The notes below the pieces were generated by a model. It saw nothing but the letters and a program-made list of their open reading frames with translations. It did no database searches and was not told the DNA's origin. Made by a program: the position numbers and the translations under genes. Of a stretch of DNA of 64,000 nucleotides, positions 26,948-35,510 are shown in pieces. Location of the stretch: positions 1-64,000 of the forward strand of contig CAYPXY010000006.1 of the NCBI GenBank assembly GCA_964414815.1. Direction: 5' to 3'. The number at the start of each line of letters is the position of its first letter. Position 1 is the first letter of the stretch. Origin of the DNA: Mariniblastus sp964414815 (lineage in GTDB: Bacteria > Planctomycetota > Planctomycetia > Pirellulales > Pirellulaceae).

Positions 26948-27841
26948 ATGTTCTTTCGATGGATGGACAGAGATAGTTGCTGTTCTTCGGATTTTACCCC
27001 CCCTTTTCCGATTCGACAACCGATGGTTGTTGCGATGGGGCTTTTCATAACCATGCTGGTTGTGGGTTGCGATTCGTCACGGGTGAAAAAATCTCCGAAT
27101 CAGGTCACAGTACTTTCGGCGGCCAGCCTTTCCGAATCGATTCGCGAAATTGCGGTTGAATTTGAGGCAGCGAATCCGGGTACCCGCGTTCGAATCAGCA
27201 CGGGACCGGCAAACGGACTGGCGGAACAAATCCTGGCCGGCGCCCCAGCCGATGTCTTTCTGTCGGCGAACGAAAAGTGGGCGGATGTCGTGGTTGACCA
27301 AGGTCTGGCGATCAAGAAAGTCAATTTTCTGACCAATCGGCTTGTTCTCATCGTCCCCAAAGGAAATCCGGCACGAATCAAATCAATCAACGATCTGACT
27401 TTGGATCGAGTTTCAAAAGTTGCCATGGCCGGCGTCCATGTTCCCGCTGGGACCTATGCGAGTCAAGCGTTGGAGAAACTGAATCTACTGAAAGCACTGA
27501 GCGAAACCAAGCGATTCGTATTTGGCTCAGACGTTCGAATTACGTTGTCCTACGTTGAACGGGGTGAAGCCGACGCTGGGTTTGTCTACGCAACCGACGC
27601 CCAAGTTTCAAATGACGTCGAAGTGATTTCAGAGGTCGATCCGGAATTGCATGATCCCATTATTTACTCTGCGGTTTTGCTGAAATCGGCTCAAGACAAT
27701 GAGACTGCAAGTAACTTCCTGATGTTCCTTCTGACGAAGTCTGGAAAATCCAGTTTTGAGAAACATGGGTTTCGCATCCTTGGCGAAACCGAAAGTGACC
27801 TGATCATCGAGCCGTCCAGTTCCCAAGGAGTGAGCAAATGA
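26948..27841 (+). CDS. modA: Molybdate ABC transporter substrate-binding lipoprotein
   Basis: Extracytoplasmic binding protein for molybdate or tungstate. A lipobox (LVVGCDSS) follows a hydrophobic segment. The mature part starts VTVLSAASLSESIREIAVEFEA and continues STGPANGLAEQILAGAPADVFLSAN, the ModA ligand-binding signature, then YVERGEADAGFVYATDA, also typical. Possible starts are the ATGs at 26948, 26963 and 27023; the last gives the shortest signal but lacks a basic N-terminus, so I keep the first with doubt. Its stop overlaps the modB start (ATGA). No adjacent gene for the ATPase ModC is present. Confidence 0.9.
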   Translation: MFFRWMDRDSCCSSDFTPPFPIRQPMVVAMGLFITMLVVGCDSSRVKKSPNQVTVLSAASLSESIREIAVEFEAANPGTRVRISTGPANGLAEQILAGAPADVFLSANEKWADVVVDQGLAIKKVNFLTNRLVLIVPKGNPARIKSINDLTLDRVSKVAMAGVHVPAGTYASQALEKLNLLKALSETKRFVFGSDVRITLSYVERGEADAGFVYATDAQVSNDVEVISEVDPELHDPIIYSAVLLKSAQDNETASNFLMFLLTKSGKSSFEKHGFRILGETESDLIIEPSSSQGVSK

Positions 27842-28518
27842 TTTTATCATCTGCTCAATGGCATGCGATCCTGCTCAGTCTTTGGGTGGCTACCGCAGCC
27901 GTATTGATGAGTGTGCCGTTTGGATTGGCGATCGGCTGGATTCTTGCCCGATACAAGTTCGTCGGAAAAACGGCGCTCGATACGTTGGTGAACTTGCCAT
28001 TGGTGTTACCGCCGGTCGTAACGGGCTACCTTTTACTAGTGACGTTCGGTCGAAGGGGAGTGATCGGCCAGTATCTCGAACCGTGGCTGGGCATGCGATT
28101 TGTGTTTGACTGGAAGGGCGCTGCACTGGCCTCGGCAGTAGTTGCCTTTCCGTTGATGGTTCGCTCCATTCGAATCGCATTTTCAGGTGTCGATCAGCGT
28201 CTGGAAGCCGCTTCCAGAACGCTTGGGGCGGGGCCGATAGATACGTTTCTATCGATTACACTTCCGCTCGCCAAACGCGGAATCATTGCCGGATGCGTAC
28301 TGGCATTCGCGAGGAGTCTGGGCGAGTTCGGCGCGACGATTATGATTGCGGGGAACATTCCCGGTGAAACGCAAACCATTTCATTATACGTTTACGATCA
28401 ACTTCAAACGCCGGGCGGGATCGGTCAATCCATCGGCATCGTAATCGCGTCGATTTTGTTGGCCGCAGGTGCGCTTTATGTCAGCGAACGTCTCGAGTCC
28501 CGCAGCCCATCTGAGTAG
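27838..28518 (+). CDS. modB: Molybdate ABC transporter permease
   Basis: A 226-residue inner-membrane permease with about five hydrophobic helices. It has the motif LPLVLPPVVTGYLLLVTFGRRG typical of ModB, in part, and an EAA-type coupling loop LEAASRTLGAGPIDTFLSIT followed by LPLAKRGI that docks the ATPase. The end RSLGEFGATIMIAGNIPGET is a ModB hallmark. Overlap with modA by four bases implies coupled translation. The next gene is on the opposite strand, so the ATPase subunit must come from elsewhere. Confidence 0.93.
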   Translation: MILSSAQWHAILLSLWVATAAVLMSVPFGLAIGWILARYKFVGKTALDTLVNLPLVLPPVVTGYLLLVTFGRRGVIGQYLEPWLGMRFVFDWKGAALASAVVAFPLMVRSIRIAFSGVDQRLEAASRTLGAGPIDTFLSITLPLAKRGIIAGCVLAFARSLGEFGATIMIAGNIPGETQTISLYVYDQLQTPGGIGQSIGIVIASILLAAGALYVSERLESRSPSE

Positions 28519-28522
28519 CCGG

Positions 28523-29527
28523 TCACGATCTCTCTACGTCTCGTTCGCGCAGGAACTTTAACGCTGCTTCAATATCGTCCGCCAACGGAGATTGAATCTC
28601 AATGCGATTGCCTGTCGATGGTTCGTCAAATTCGATTCGGTGAGCGTGCAAAGCCTGACGTGACAGAATGGGAGCGGTATCGGTTCCTTGACGCAAGTCG
28701 GCGGGCGATAATGACGAGCGGCTGCTGTAGAGCGCATCGCACAGGACAGGCGATCCGATGGATGCCATGTGAACCCGGATTTGATGGGTGCGACCGGTCT
28801 TGGGTGAAACGCGAACCAGCGCGAAACCTTTGAAGGATTCGATGACCTCAAAAAAAGTAGATGCGGGGCGGCTCGACGGATGGTTTTCGCGAACGGCTTT
28901 CTTTTCGCGTTGGTAGGGATGATCCCCGATGGGTTTTTCGATCAGGTCGCGATCGCGGTTGGGAACGGGACTGACAATCGCCAGATATTCTTTTTTCACC
29001 GTGCGATTACCAAACTGCTGAGCCAGCGCGGCATGAGCGTCGTCCGTTTTGGCGACCAGGATGACTCCGCTGGTGTCGCGATCGAGCCGATGAACGATCC
29101 CTGGTCGGGCAGCTCCACCGAGCGTACTGAGGGACTGAAAATGATTCGCCAGCGCGGCCGTCAAGGTTCCTTTCCAATGCCCTTTGGCTGGATGAACGAC
29201 CATGCCAGGCGGTTTGTTGACCGCGACGACGACTTCGGATTCGTATAAAATGTCCAGCGGTATCGCTTCTGGAATCGGTGCCTCCGTTTCCTCTGCGAAA
29301 GGCTGAACCGAAACGACCTGATGGGCCTTGAGCCGCGTCGATGATTTGACGACTTGCTGATCGACCTGTACCTGGCCTTTGCCGATGGCCCGCTGGATTT
29401 TGACTCGCGAAACGGCGGGATACCTGCTGACTAAATACGAGTCCAGTCGTTCGTGTTCTTCTGATGGAAGGACTACGAACTGTTGTAATGATTGATCGTG
29501 CAGAGAAGGGTCGGTTGTTTCGTTCAT
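28523..29527 (-). CDS. RluA/RluD-family 23S rRNA pseudouridine synthase
   Basis: Isomerises specific uridines in RNA to pseudouridine. Of 334 residues, the N-terminus is an S4 RNA-binding domain (ERLDSYLVSRYPAVSRVKIQ). The catalytic domain contains GIVHRLDRDTSGVILVAKT, whose central Asp (about residue 148) is the universal catalytic residue, then a KEYLAIV block and KTGRTHQIRVHMASIGSPVL. The layout with an S4 domain is that of RluD, which modifies 23S rRNA helix 69, though the exact target cannot be read from sequence. It converges on modB with a 4-bp gap. Confidence 0.93.
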   Translation of the reverse strand: MNETTDPSLHDQSLQQFVVLPSEEHERLDSYLVSRYPAVSRVKIQRAIGKGQVQVDQQVVKSSTRLKAHQVVSVQPFAEETEAPIPEAIPLDILYESEVVVAVNKPPGMVVHPAKGHWKGTLTAALANHFQSLSTLGGAARPGIVHRLDRDTSGVILVAKTDDAHAALAQQFGNRTVKKEYLAIVSPVPNRDRDLIEKPIGDHPYQREKKAVRENHPSSRPASTFFEVIESFKGFALVRVSPKTGRTHQIRVHMASIGSPVLCDALYSSRSSLSPADLRQGTDTAPILSRQALHAHRIEFDEPSTGNRIEIQSPLADDIEAALKFLRERDVERS

Positions 29528-29601
29528 GGGTCAGCCGGATTATAGCATTTTATCGCCCGCTGGAGTAACATAACGTTTGGAACTTGGGCCTGGGAGCAAT
29601 C

Positions 29602-30267
29602 ATGTCGGACCAAAAAAAGACACTTGGCTACTGCGAAATGTGTATGCAAAACGTTGAGCATACGCGTGTCTTTTCGTCTGCTATCACCTGGTTTCTCGAC
29701 CTGGCGACCTTGAGAATCCTGAAACTGTTTCGTTTGGGGCCTTACTACTGTTTTCAATGCGAGCAGAAACGCTACTATCTTCGGCCGGTACGCCGAAGTG
29801 TTCCAACCTTTGATTCGGAAACTTCCACCGTCGGGTTTGCTCCATCGTGGTTTGGAGAGAATCGAAAAACCGGCCGGGGAAACGAATCCGATCAGTCCGT
29901 CGGCGATCAGGCTGCTGAACCGATCGGCAATTTCTTGAAAACCGAGCATTCCCTGGTGATGCAGGACCGGCGAGCCAGTAACTTTACCCAAAAATTTCGC
30001 GACGCAACGGTGCTGAAAATTCTTTCGGGCAAAGCCTTGATGATTGACATCCGGCACGAACTGGAGGTGACGGAATCTGATTTGATACGGTGGATGGCTG
30101 ACCTGATGAACCGCAAGCAACTTCGCATCAAGGAACTGGCCGAAGCCGTTGAGCAGCTTCAATCGCAGTTCCCCGAACGTCATCCGCTACGGTTGGTTCC
30201 TTCGGAAGGCGAACGCCGCCATACGGACGGTGGCCCAATCATCGACGGACAAGTCTCCGAAAGCTGA
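29602..30267 (+). CDS. Protein with paired CxxC motifs, function unknown
   Basis: Start set at the ATG at 29602 (MSDQKKTLGYCEMCMQNVEH), giving 221 residues. CEMC near residue 11 and CFQC near residue 51 could form a zinc ribbon. Between them is a hydrophobic amphipathic stretch (VFSSAITWFLDLATLRILKLF). The C-terminal half is helical and may be a winged helix (VLKILSGKALMIDIRHELEV). No known family was recognised. It starts 74 bp from the divergent pseudouridine synthase. Confidence 0.65.
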   Translation: MSDQKKTLGYCEMCMQNVEHTRVFSSAITWFLDLATLRILKLFRLGPYYCFQCEQKRYYLRPVRRSVPTFDSETSTVGFAPSWFGENRKTGRGNESDQSVGDQAAEPIGNFLKTEHSLVMQDRRASNFTQKFRDATVLKILSGKALMIDIRHELEVTESDLIRWMADLMNRKQLRIKELAEAVEQLQSQFPERHPLRLVPSEGERRHTDGGPIIDGQVSES

Positions 30268-30409
30268 CCATGGGAAATTTTTCTACGGGGACTACCGGAA
30301 ATCGGGGCCTTGCTCAACAATAGTGGGTGGCGATCCAGTTCGACCTGGATTGCCTGCATCACAAACCTAATCAATCAGCAAACGCGATATTATATTTTCC
30401 AGGAACATC

Positions 30410-30646
30410 ATGGGCGGCATGAAATTCATTGAAATGACCGGGGCAGTGTTGGAGCAGATCATCAACGACGGCGAAATTCACTCCAGCGATTTGCAGGCCG
30501 CAGGTGTCAAACCCGATTCGATTGTTCGGATCAACCAGCAAGGAGACATTGAAATTCGCCGCAGCAACAAATGGGATGTCATCGGAGGGTTGCTGGGCAG
30601 TTTCGAAGAACGGATCAAGAAAACGACCGGTCTGGATTGGGTTTAA
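30410..30646 (+). CDS. Small conserved-looking protein, function unknown
   Basis: A 78-residue protein starting MGGMKFIEMTGAVLEQIIND. It alternates a helix with a beta stretch (DSIVRINQQGDIEIRR) and ends in an amphipathic helix (LLGSFEERIKKTTGLDW). There is no signal peptide or Cys motif. The good coding character and the spacing from its neighbours (8 bp to the convergent kinase stop) support a real gene. No function is assigned. Confidence 0.65.
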   Translation: MGGMKFIEMTGAVLEQIINDGEIHSSDLQAAGVKPDSIVRINQQGDIEIRRSNKWDVIGGLLGSFEERIKKTTGLDWV

Positions 30647-30654
30647 ACCAAAGC

Positions 30655-31806
30655 TCAGGTTTCATTCAACAAACCAACCGTTTCCATTTCAAACAGCTCA
30701 TCAATCCAGATGCGGATATCATTCTCGTATTCGCTGGCTAAATCGCTTTTTACCAACTGGCGATGGAACGCTGCCGCGCCTTGATCGACCAATTCCGCGT
30801 GTTCGGCACTGGCAAACCGCTGCTTGGGCTGCGGCGCTACCAAGCCTTTGAGGAATGACATCAACAGCGTGTTGCAGGAAACTTCGTCGGGCAACAATTG
30901 GCTCAGCCGATGGGGCAGCGATTGTTTCGCTTCCAGCAGCTCCTGATAGTCACTGATACCAGCAAACACCTGCTTGCCCGAGAGCAGCTCAATCGTCACG
31001 TAACCCAGGCTGGCCAAGTCACTTCGAGGCGTGTTTTCGATTCCTTGAAGAACCTCCGGTGCGGCATAAGCGGGGGTGCAGGTTTTTCGTTGAGGCGGGT
31101 CGTCGATGTCAAAGGCTGTCCCAATGTCAATGATTTTGGAATGGCCGGTTCGTTTGAGCATGATGTTGGCCGGTTTAATATCACCGTGAACAATCCCCTC
31201 ACGATGCATCGCCGCCAGTGCTTCCAGGCATTCACGCACGATTTGAACCGCCACCCCGGCTTTTAGACGCGGCTGCTCGACGCCCGCCGTAACCACCACG
31301 CGATTCAGATCCTGCCAACGGCTGCGCGTGAGTCGCTTTTCGAGCAGTTTGAACATTTGGACGGTCAACAAGCGGCGCAAGTCAAATCCCTCCACTCGCT
31401 CCATGACCATCATGCGGATTCGGTCGCGATCGAGAAAGTTTTCCACCAGCAACAGATTGTCGTGTTGAATCCGGGCCACGCGCGCCGCCACACGTCCCAT
31501 CCGCCCCATGTCCGCATCGTAAAGTAAGGGCGTGGCGTATCGGGCGGGCGAAAATATTTTCAAGGCCACCGGCAAGGAAAAACTGTCCGATCCCCGCCGC
31601 TCGGTCAGGTAAACGACCCCCTGCCCTCCGGCCCCCAACTTCTTGAGTAAACGAAGGTGCGTCGTCCAGCTCAACCGCTTTTCATTGTTGATTTCCGAAT
31701 AGCGATCGACCAGTTCGGCACATTGGCTGGTGATTTCATCCCCATCCTTTGTGATCGTTGGATTCAACTCATCGCTGTCGGTTGTATAGATCAGGTTCTC
31801 GTTCAA
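30655..31806 (-). CDS. Serine/threonine protein kinase with variant catalytic motifs
   Basis: A 383-residue Hanks-type kinase without a membrane helix, so probably cytosolic. The glycine loop is KLGAGGQGVVYL (about 56-67) and the ATP-binding lysine is in VALKIF (Lys83). The catalytic loop is IVHGDIKPANIML (Asp209), HGD in place of HRD. The Mg-binding motif is DIG (227-229) in place of DFG, and the activation segment ends in YAAPEVLQG. The essential Lys and both Asp are present, so it is likely active. HGD kinases usually do not need activation-loop phosphorylation. The C-terminal about 60 residues are helical. Substrate unknown. Confidence 0.9.
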   Translation of the reverse strand: MNENLIYTTDSDELNPTITKDGDEITSQCAELVDRYSEINNEKRLSWTTHLRLLKKLGAGGQGVVYLTERRGSDSFSLPVALKIFSPARYATPLLYDADMGRMGRVAARVARIQHDNLLLVENFLDRDRIRMMVMERVEGFDLRRLLTVQMFKLLEKRLTRSRWQDLNRVVVTAGVEQPRLKAGVAVQIVRECLEALAAMHREGIVHGDIKPANIMLKRTGHSKIIDIGTAFDIDDPPQRKTCTPAYAAPEVLQGIENTPRSDLASLGYVTIELLSGKQVFAGISDYQELLEAKQSLPHRLSQLLPDEVSCNTLLMSFLKGLVAPQPKQRFASAEHAELVDQGAAAFHRQLVKSDLASEYENDIRIWIDELFEMETVGLLNET

Positions 31807-31883
31807 GTTGGTTATCCAAAAGACTCACAGTTGAAGCACACCATCATTTTAGGCTTTGCCAAGCAGAAAGGTCTACAGGAAAT

Positions 31884-32885
31884 TTAACGAACCGACGGCA
31901 GGCGATGTTCAGGCGCCGGAAATCCGAGATGTTTGTCAATCTGGTTGATCAAAAACTCCCGATCCCGGTACCGTTGTAGATTTTGGCAAAACAAGTCCAC
32001 TGTATCCGGAATCCGGCAGGGCGACTGTGCCCCCACATGGGGTGTGATGATGACATTGTCCATCTCCCACAACGGTGAATCGACCGGCAGCGGCTCTGGA
32101 TCCACCACATCGAGTCCAGCGCCGCGCAAATGACCGCTTTGCAACGCTTCGATCAATGCCCCCGTATCGACCACGCTTCCTCGCCCAACGTTGATCAGGT
32201 ACGCCCCCGGCTTCAATTGCGACAGCTCCTTTAAAGCAATAAAATGATCGTTGCCGGCAGTCAACGGCAGTGTCACGATCAAAATATCGGAAGATTCGAG
32301 TACGGTCGGGGTTCGTTGAGGCAAATAAATCTCATCGACCCACGCCGCAGCTTGAGTGTCTCCCAGTTGCTCAGCAAAATAATCGGTAGCGAGAATTTTC
32401 GGAACCAGCGAAGACAGCGCCTTGGCGATTCGCTGGCCATTTCCACCATACCCGAGAATCCCAACCGTCTTATCGGCCAGGATATCAGTGGGACGCCGAA
32501 TGTACTCCCGTTTTTGCTGGGCCTGGTAAAACGTGGGCATGGACCGCAACAACCCCGTCAGCAGTGCCAGCGTCTGTTCGGTTACTTGAGAGGCAAAAAG
32601 TGCTGAGCAGGAACTGACCGCGATCTCCGAATGGATTACCGACGGGACAAGACAGTGATCCAGTCCCGCCGCAGAGGATTGAATCCACTTCAGTTTTCCT
32701 TGCTGGACAATCGACGGCCAGTCCAGTATTTCGTAGGAATGACCACAGTAGATGTCAGCTTGAAAAATATCGATCTTGATACCGGCCTGATTGGAAACCA
32801 TGACCTCGAAATCCGCTCCCGCCGCTTGCTCAATGAGCCGTGCATGGGATGATTCGATGGGAAAACAGGTTACGATTTTTTGCAT
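31884..32885 (-). CDS. D-isomer-specific 2-hydroxyacid dehydrogenase
   Basis: Start chosen at the ATG at 32885 (MQKIVTCFPIESSHARLIEQ), about 333 residues, typical for the family; the open frame further upstream overlaps the divergent MazG-like gene. NAD-binding motif VGILGYGGNGQRIA, catalytic Arg in LINVGRGSVVDTGAL, Glu in VDPEPLPVDSPLWEMDNVII and His in TPHVGAQSP. It reduces 2-keto acids to D-2-hydroxy acids with NAD(P)H, but the substrate cannot be told from these motifs. It stands alone in the cytosol. Confidence 0.9.
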   Translation of the reverse strand: MQKIVTCFPIESSHARLIEQAAGADFEVMVSNQAGIKIDIFQADIYCGHSYEILDWPSIVQQGKLKWIQSSAAGLDHCLVPSVIHSEIAVSSCSALFASQVTEQTLALLTGLLRSMPTFYQAQQKREYIRRPTDILADKTVGILGYGGNGQRIAKALSSLVPKILATDYFAEQLGDTQAAAWVDEIYLPQRTPTVLESSDILIVTLPLTAGNDHFIALKELSQLKPGAYLINVGRGSVVDTGALIEALQSGHLRGAGLDVVDPEPLPVDSPLWEMDNVIITPHVGAQSPCRIPDTVDLFCQNLQRYRDREFLINQIDKHLGFPAPEHRLPSVR

Positions 32886-33027
32886 GGCGGACTCTTGGAT
32901 TTGTTTTGCGTGGGTGGGGCCATCCATTTTCATCGGTGCGTTTTCAGTGTAAAGTAACGACAGCTTCGCATAGGAAACCGAAAAAGGTACACTTAAAACC
33001 GAACACAAACGCTCACTGGCACCCTTG

Positions 33028-33411
33028 ATGCACCCCAACATTTCTGCTGAAACCATGGAAGCTCCCATTTCCATTGATGCGGCCCAACAGGCGGTCCACC
33101 AGTGGATTCAGGACGTGGGCGTCAACTACTTCTCCGAGCTGACCAACCTGGCTCAACTCATGGAAGAAGTCGGCGAGTTGGCCCGAATTGTGTCCCGAAC
33201 TTATGGTGATCAAAGCTTCAAACCCTCGGATCGAGATTCATCGCTTTCGAGCGAGTTGGCAGATATACTATTTGTACTGATTTGTCTGTCCAATCAAATG
33301 GGGGTGGATCTAACCGAAGCCTTCAAACAGAATCTCGCCCGGAAAACGGAACGCGACTCCGAGCGGCATCGAAACAATCCAAAACTCAAACCCGTCAACC
33401 CAATCCCCTGA
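33028..33411 (+). CDS. MazG-like nucleotide pyrophosphohydrolase
   Basis: A small 127-residue all-helical protein starting at the ATG at 33028, with an alternative ATG at 33055. It has the MazG-type metal-binding pattern LMEEVGELARIVSRTYGD followed by SSELADILFVLICLSNQMGV, that is EExxE then ExxD. Such enzymes cleave nucleoside triphosphates to monophosphates and pyrophosphate, often to clear modified nucleotides. The QueD-like gene follows 23 bp downstream, so they may be co-transcribed. Confidence 0.85.
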   Translation: MHPNISAETMEAPISIDAAQQAVHQWIQDVGVNYFSELTNLAQLMEEVGELARIVSRTYGDQSFKPSDRDSSLSSELADILFVLICLSNQMGVDLTEAFKQNLARKTERDSERHRNNPKLKPVNPIP

Positions 33412-33434
33412 TTTCTCAATCGAGCTGCGACCTG

Positions 33435-33935
33435 ATGAGTATTACTGTTGCGCGCAAAATCGAATTTTGTGCTGGACACCGCTTGCTGAACCACGAAAAT
33501 AAATGTGCCAACATGCACGGCCACAACTATACGGTGGAATTTCATGTCACCGGGCATGAAGTGGATGCCATCGGGCGAGTGGTTGATTTTGCGGTGATCA
33601 ACAAGCTGTTTAAGGGCTGGATCGACGAGAACTGGGATCACGGGTTCCTGCTGTGGGATCAGGATCATCAGGCGATCGGGGCACTGCGTTCCATCGAGCC
33701 CAACCGTGTATTTCTATTGCCCTACAATCCGACGGCCGAAAATATGGCCCGATACCTGCTGGAAGTCGTTTCTCCGCCGTTGATCGCCTCGATCAAGGGA
33801 TACGATTTGCGAATGACGAAAATCGTCGTCTGGGAGACCGAAAAGTCTTCTGCAGAAGTTTCGATTGATGTCAGCCGTCATACCGCCGATGCGATGTTAC
33901 AGCAGGTCCATCAGTTTGAAGATTGCGCTCGGTGA
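33435..33935 (+). CDS. 6-carboxytetrahydropterin synthase/PTPS family (QueD-like)
   Basis: A 166-residue member of the 6-pyruvoyl-tetrahydropterin synthase family. Zinc-binding His residues are in FCAGHRLLNHENKCANMHGH, with the catalytic Cys in NKCANMHGHNY. Further family blocks are GRVVDFAVINKLF, NWDHGFLLWDQD, PYNPTAENMARYL and VVWETEKSSAEV. QueD makes 6-carboxy-tetrahydropterin from 7,8-dihydroneopterin triphosphate in queuosine and 7-deazaguanine synthesis. No other que gene is nearby, so the exact product (preQ0 route or pterin) is open. Confidence 0.88.
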   Translation: MSITVARKIEFCAGHRLLNHENKCANMHGHNYTVEFHVTGHEVDAIGRVVDFAVINKLFKGWIDENWDHGFLLWDQDHQAIGALRSIEPNRVFLLPYNPTAENMARYLLEVVSPPLIASIKGYDLRMTKIVVWETEKSSAEVSIDVSRHTADAMLQQVHQFEDCAR

Positions 33936-34014
33936 CAGAGTGGAAGAGTGGAAGCCGTTTACGCATCGTTCTAGCGGGACGTGTTAGGAGAGGGCCAAGT
34001 TTTTCTTGGGTTTT

Positions 34015-34036
34015 GAACGATTGAGGACAATCGTCC
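34015..34036. repeat. Copy of a short palindromic repeat (gaacgattgaggacaatcg)
   Basis: A near-palindrome gaacgattgaggacaatcg plus tcc in the 357-bp gap before carA. Two related copies in opposite orientation are at 44515-44627. This copy is the only one seen here as a single unit. Confidence 0.75.
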
Positions 34037-34064
34037 TAAAACGTTTCGTGAACCGATAAAAAAA

Positions 34065-34098
34065 GAAGGATTTCAGCTCGCCGCGACTGAAATCCTTC
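34065..34098 (-). terminator. Strong minus-strand hairpin with T-tract, orphan terminator
   Basis: A 12-bp perfect stem (gaaggatttcag/ctgaaatccttc) with a 10-base loop. On the minus strand it is followed by TTTTTTTATC, an intrinsic terminator shape. No minus-strand protein gene ends here, so it suggests a small transcript or a remnant. See the candidate RNA entry. Confidence 0.75.
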
Positions 34099-34148
34099 TG
34101 AAGTTGGCTGTCCGATTTCGGAATTTTCCTACTCGGAGACCCACAGCC
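34065..34148 (-). ncRNA. Candidate structured small RNA upstream of carA
   Basis: On the minus strand, a stem formed by GGCTGT(gggtct)CCGA and TCGGACAGCC (34106-34115 pairing with 34133-34148) comes just before the terminator hairpin at 34065-34098. A folded stem plus terminator with no coding gene is the usual layout of a small RNA. The 5' end is unknown, and no known RNA family was recognised. Confidence 0.4.
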
Positions 34149-34292
34149 ATACCTTCATATCGGAATTTTGCGATGGAATTTACAAAAAAGAAAAAAACAT
34201 GGATCATCCGCTGCAAATGTCAAATTCGTTTGTTAGATTGATGGAACCGGCAAAAAGCGGTCTTGTTTTTGAAATTTAATTTAAAGTTACTG

Positions 34293-35510
34293 ATGGCAGA
34301 CAGCTTGAATCCACTTTTTCATACTTCGAAAGCGACTCGGCCTGCAAAGTTGGCTCTCGAAGATGGAACCGTGTACTCTGGAACAGGTTTTGGTGCGACG
34401 GGGACCAGCGACGGTGAGGTCGTGTTTAACACTTCGATGACGGGCTATCAGGAGATTCTGACCGATCCCAGCTATCGCGGGCAAATTGTGACGATGACCT
34501 ATCCGGAAATCGGCAACTATGGAGTCAACGAAGAGGACAAGGAAAGCGGTCGTCCTCATCTGGCAGGCTTTGTGGTGCGGAATTTGAGTCGTTTGGCCAG
34601 TAATTTTCGGTCTTCTGAGACGCTGGCCGATTACCTTAAACGACACCAGATTATCGGAATTGCCGGGATCGACACACGGGCGCTCGTCCGGCGAATTCGT
34701 GATCGAGGGGCCATGAAAGGTGTTCTATCGACGGAAATTCTCGACGACAGCAAGTTGGTGGAGATGGCTCGCCGCAGTCCCGGCCTGGTTGGTCGCGACT
34801 TGGTGCGCGAGGTGCTGCCCGAACAGCCCGTCAATTGGGATGTCCACCTAAGCAAATGGTGGAGCGCGAGCAATCATTCGGACCACGCTGAGCTGCAGGA
34901 AAAAGAAAGCGGGCAATCCGATGAACTTGCGCCGCTGGTGGTCGCACTGGATTTTGGAATGAAGTGGAATATTGGCCGCCACCTTTTCAGCCAGCACTGC
35001 CGCGTCGTTGTTTTACCGGGCACGGCAACGCTCGACGAGATCCTGGCCCATCAGCCTGCGGGAGTCTTTCTCAGCAATGGTCCCGGCGATCCGGAACCGC
35101 TGACGTTTGCGATTGAAACAATTCGTGGATTGCTCGGACGTGTTCCCGTGTTCGGAATCTGTCTGGGGCACCAGCTATTGGCGCTTGCCTGTGGCGCGAA
35201 GACGTACAAACTCAAATTCGGCCATCGAGGCGCCAACCAGCCGGTGCTGGATCTGGAAACGGGTAAGATCGAAATTACTTCACAGAACCACGGTTTTGCG
35301 GTTGCCGATGAAGGGTTGCCCGATTGTCTGAAGGTGACGCATCGCAATCTCAATGACAATACGATTGCCGGATTGCGTCACCGTTCCGGTATGGCGTTTA
35401 GCGTCCAGTATCATCCGGAAGCTTCCGCCGGTCCTCATGACAGTCAGTATCTGTTCAAGCGATTCAAGGAACTGCTGGCGGCCGACAATTACTCAGCGAC
35501 CTCTAGCTGA
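34293..35510 (+). CDS. carA: Carbamoyl-phosphate synthase small (glutaminase) subunit
   Basis: Start set at the ATG at 34293 (MADSLNPLFH), about 405 residues; a TTG at 34263 is in frame. The N-terminal CPSase domain has LALEDGTVYSGTGFG, EVVFNTSMTGYQEILTDPSY and GIAGIDTRALVRRIR. The C-terminal class I amidotransferase has the nucleophile Cys in FGICLGHQLLALACG and the catalytic His-Glu in VQYHPEASAGPHD. It hydrolyses glutamine and channels ammonia to CarB for arginine and pyrimidine synthesis in the cytosol. CarB is not in this window. The last 22 bp overlap the convergent gene. Confidence 0.96.
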   Translation: MADSLNPLFHTSKATRPAKLALEDGTVYSGTGFGATGTSDGEVVFNTSMTGYQEILTDPSYRGQIVTMTYPEIGNYGVNEEDKESGRPHLAGFVVRNLSRLASNFRSSETLADYLKRHQIIGIAGIDTRALVRRIRDRGAMKGVLSTEILDDSKLVEMARRSPGLVGRDLVREVLPEQPVNWDVHLSKWWSASNHSDHAELQEKESGQSDELAPLVVALDFGMKWNIGRHLFSQHCRVVVLPGTATLDEILAHQPAGVFLSNGPGDPEPLTFAIETIRGLLGRVPVFGICLGHQLLALACGAKTYKLKFGHRGANQPVLDLETGKIEITSQNHGFAVADEGLPDCLKVTHRNLNDNTIAGLRHRSGMAFSVQYHPEASAGPHDSQYLFKRFKELLAADNYSATSS

